Position numbers and translations under genes: made by a program. Below are positions 62,660-64,000 of a stretch of 64,000 nucleotides of DNA, piece after piece (the first letter of the stretch is position 1; each line of letters opens with the position of its first letter). Source of the stretch: Caulobacter sp. FWC2 (GTDB lineage Bacteria > Pseudomonadota > Alphaproteobacteria > Caulobacterales > Caulobacteraceae); the NCBI RefSeq assembly GCF_002742625.1, contig NZ_PEBF01000001.1, forward strand, positions 4,526,001-4,590,000, read 5' to 3'. The notes under the pieces were generated by a model. The model saw only the letters and a list, made by a program, of their open reading frames with translations, did not search any database and was not told the origin of the DNA.

Positions 62660-62665
62660 GATAGA

Positions 62666-62784
62666 AGCTCCTCCCCCGCGTTGCGGGGGAGGTGGCCCAG
62701 AGGGCCGGAGGGGGCTAGCTGGACTTTTGCCGAATTAGCCCCCTCAGCCGCTCCGCGGCAGCTCCCCCGCATCGCGGGGGAGCA
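62666..62784. repeat. Second copy of the CTCCCCC inverted-repeat family
   Basis: GCTCCTCCCCCGCG-TTGCGGGGGAGG starts the element and GCTCCCCCGCATCGCGGGGGAGC ends it; AGGGGGCTAG and TTAGCCCCCT pair across the middle. It lies between the convergent kinase and TetR genes and could end both transcripts. Confidence 0.85.
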
Positions 62785-62793
62785 TCTACTGGG

Positions 62794-63351
62794 CTAAAAC
62801 CCCGCACCGATCTTCGCCAGCCGGTCGGCCATCTGCTTAAGCCGCTTGTCCAGCTCGGCCATGGTGCGGTTCAGGGCGCCTTCGTCGTCGCGCCAGACCT
62901 GGACGACACGGGCCCACACGGCGGTCATGGCGACCAGACGCGGGGCGGTGGCCTCGATCCCGGCGGCTTCCAGCACGGCGCGGGCGATGCGGGGGAAGCG
63001 GCTCGCCGAGGCGAGAACGCCCTCGGCCTTGGCGATGGCGATCAGGGCCACGCGGTGGGGCTCCATCGCTTCCAGCCGGGCCATGGCGGCGTCGAACAGG
63101 CGGTCGTGGACGTCGGCGCTCTCGGCATAGTCGACGCCCAGAGCCGCGCGGTCGAAGCGGGCCGACAGATGGGCCAGCACCGCGTGCTTGCTGTCGGCCA
63201 GGCCGTAGAGCGCGGCGAACGGAACCTCGGCCTTCACAGCGATGTCGCGCAGGGCGATGGCCGGCCACGGCCTGTCGGCGGCCAGGGCGAGGGATGCGGC
63301 GGCGGCGCGGTCGAGGATGTCGTCGTCAGCGGAGATCGGGGCGTCGGTCAT
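62794..63351 (-). CDS. TetR-family-like regulator
   Basis: 185 residues from MTDAPISADDDILDRAAAAS. Helix-turn-helix: WPAIALRDIAVKAEVPFAAL, YGLADSKHAVLAHLSARFD, the TetR layout with the YxxFxSKxxLL motif altered to YGLADSKHAVL. The C-terminal helical part (MEPHRVALIAIAKAEGVLAS, ARVVQVWRDDEGALNRTMAE) resembles the COQ9/TetR-like group. Upstream of proC's end by 40 bp on the same strand, so it may be co-transcribed with proC. Confidence 0.72.
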   Translation of the reverse strand: MTDAPISADDDILDRAAAASLALAADRPWPAIALRDIAVKAEVPFAALYGLADSKHAVLAHLSARFDRAALGVDYAESADVHDRLFDAAMARLEAMEPHRVALIAIAKAEGVLASASRFPRIARAVLEAAGIEATAPRLVAMTAVWARVVQVWRDDEGALNRTMAELDKRLKQMADRLAKIGAGF

Positions 63352-63391
63352 GGGAGTCACATGGCGGCGGAAAGCGACGAGAGCAAGACGC

Positions 63392-64000
63392 TCACCCCCC
63401 AAGTTCCTTCGAGCGCGCCACGGCGGCGTCCAGCGCCTTGGGCAGCAGGTCGCCAAAGCCGCCCTCGCCCATCAGCACCGCCAGCGCCGCAGCCGTCGTG
63501 CCGCCCGGCGAGGTCACCTGCTTGCGCAGTTCGGCCGGCTCCTCGCCGCCCTTCTCCATCAGCGCTGCGGCGCCGATGATCGTGGCGCGGGCCAGCCTGG
63601 CGCTGTCGGCCGCGTCCAGCCCCTGGGCCGCGCCGGCGGCTTCGAGCGCCTCGATGAAGGCATAGAGATAGGCCGGCGCCGAGCCCGACACGGCGGTGGC
63701 CGCGTGCAGCAGGTCCTCGCTGGGCAGGTCGACCACGGTCGCGACTGGGGCGAACAGGGCCTGGGCGACTGCGCGGGCGGCATCATCTTCGGCATGGATC
63801 GAGGCCGTACCCCGGCCAATGGCGACGGCGGTGGTCGGCATCACCCGCGCCACGCGCCGGCCGCCGAAGACTTCGGAAATGTCCGCCGCGCGCACACCGG
63901 CGGCGATCGAGACGATGATCGCGTCGGGGGCAAGGTGAGGAACCACGTCCTTGACCGCCTCGCGCCAGATCTGCGGTTTCACGGCCAGCAGCACGGTCTT
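63392..64000 (-). CDS. proC: Pyrroline-5-carboxylate reductase, N-terminus outside the window
   Basis: 203 codons to the window edge, starting in KTVLLAVKPQIWREAVKDVV. The conserved ATAVSGSAPAYLYAFIEALE and KQVTSPGGTTAAALAVL of P5C reductase are present, with MPTTAVAIGRGTASIHAEDD between. The Rossmann GxGxMG motif would be beyond 64000. It makes proline from pyrroline-5-carboxylate with NAD(P)H. Confidence 0.93.
   Translation of the reverse strand, partial: KTVLLAVKPQIWREAVKDVVPHLAPDAIIVSIAAGVRAADISEVFGGRRVARVMPTTAVAIGRGTASIHAEDDAARAVAQALFAPVATVVDLPSEDLLHAATAVSGSAPAYLYAFIEALEAAGAAQGLDAADSARLARATIIGAAALMEKGGEEPAELRKQVTSPGGTTAAALAVLMGEGGFGDLLPKALDAAVARSKELGG

Noticed and set aside
61206..62784. 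The two CTCCCCC repeats as ends of a composite transposon around the kinase gene
   Set aside because: No transposase or target duplication is seen, and the same repeat type occurs as ordinary intergenic elements.

Overview
The window is high-GC, densely coded bacterial chromosome that looks like Caulobacter or a very close relative. It carries recognisable Caulobacter regulators close together (a TacA-type sigma-54 response regulator and, a few genes on, the DUF2312 nucleoid protein GapR). It also has three TonB-dependent receptors, one with its own FecI/FecR pair, and a Caulobacter-style promoter (TTGACA, 17 bp, GCTAGT) upstream of one of them. No rRNA, tRNA, CRISPR array, prophage or intact insertion sequence was seen.

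Layout. 1-5450: cut thioesterase, a small ECF sigma factor with a membrane partner, then a leftward pair of M3 oligopeptidase and UbiB-like kinase, and a membrane protein. 5600-13230: tacA with a tiny downstream ORF, hypothetical proteins, gapR, an oxidoreductase/HAD phosphatase/ribosomal L36 operon, a lytic transglycosylase lipoprotein and an aldose epimerase. 13300-19528: an AlkX/YcaQ-like glycosylase, then a tight signalling operon (OmpR-type regulator, secreted LysM-FecR protein, CHASE2 histidine kinase) facing a lipoprotein gene. 20341-24345: FecI-FecR-TonB receptor iron-type signalling unit whose receptor gene is frameshifted and lacks a normal start codon. 24491-35521: WaaE-like glycosyltransferase, deacetylase-like protein, SelO, a second TonB receptor, a large membrane M28 peptidase, feruloyl-CoA synthase and two small upstream genes.

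35820-38416 is the least ordinary stretch. Several very small genes are followed by about 1 kb without a convincing gene. That kilobase holds a possible structured RNA (36801-37006), a pair of long inverted repeats and a 144-bp palindromic MITE-like element. It ends at an AT-richer membrane-anchored gene that looks acquired. 38480-43609: aldehyde dehydrogenase, NUDIX hydrolase, a 26-residue membrane peptide and a pterin cluster (two FolB-like proteins, a pteridine-reductase-type SDR and a PTPS/QueD-like enzyme) that could make tetrahydromonapterin or folate intermediates. 43723-45676: paired DUF4870-like membrane proteins and a TPR-type protein.

45852-55286 is a leftward carbohydrate-utilisation locus: LacI regulator, two abutting LacI-type operators over a promoter, TonB receptor, tryptophan-halogenase-like flavoprotein, GH3 and GH30 glycosidases. 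55673-57964 is ahpC-ahpF with an OxyR-like site. The window ends with ilvE, a MarR / OmpR-type regulator / EnvZ-type kinase group, a TetR regulator and a cut proC. Several families of intergenic inverted repeats are spread through the window, and one lies inside the two-component operon.
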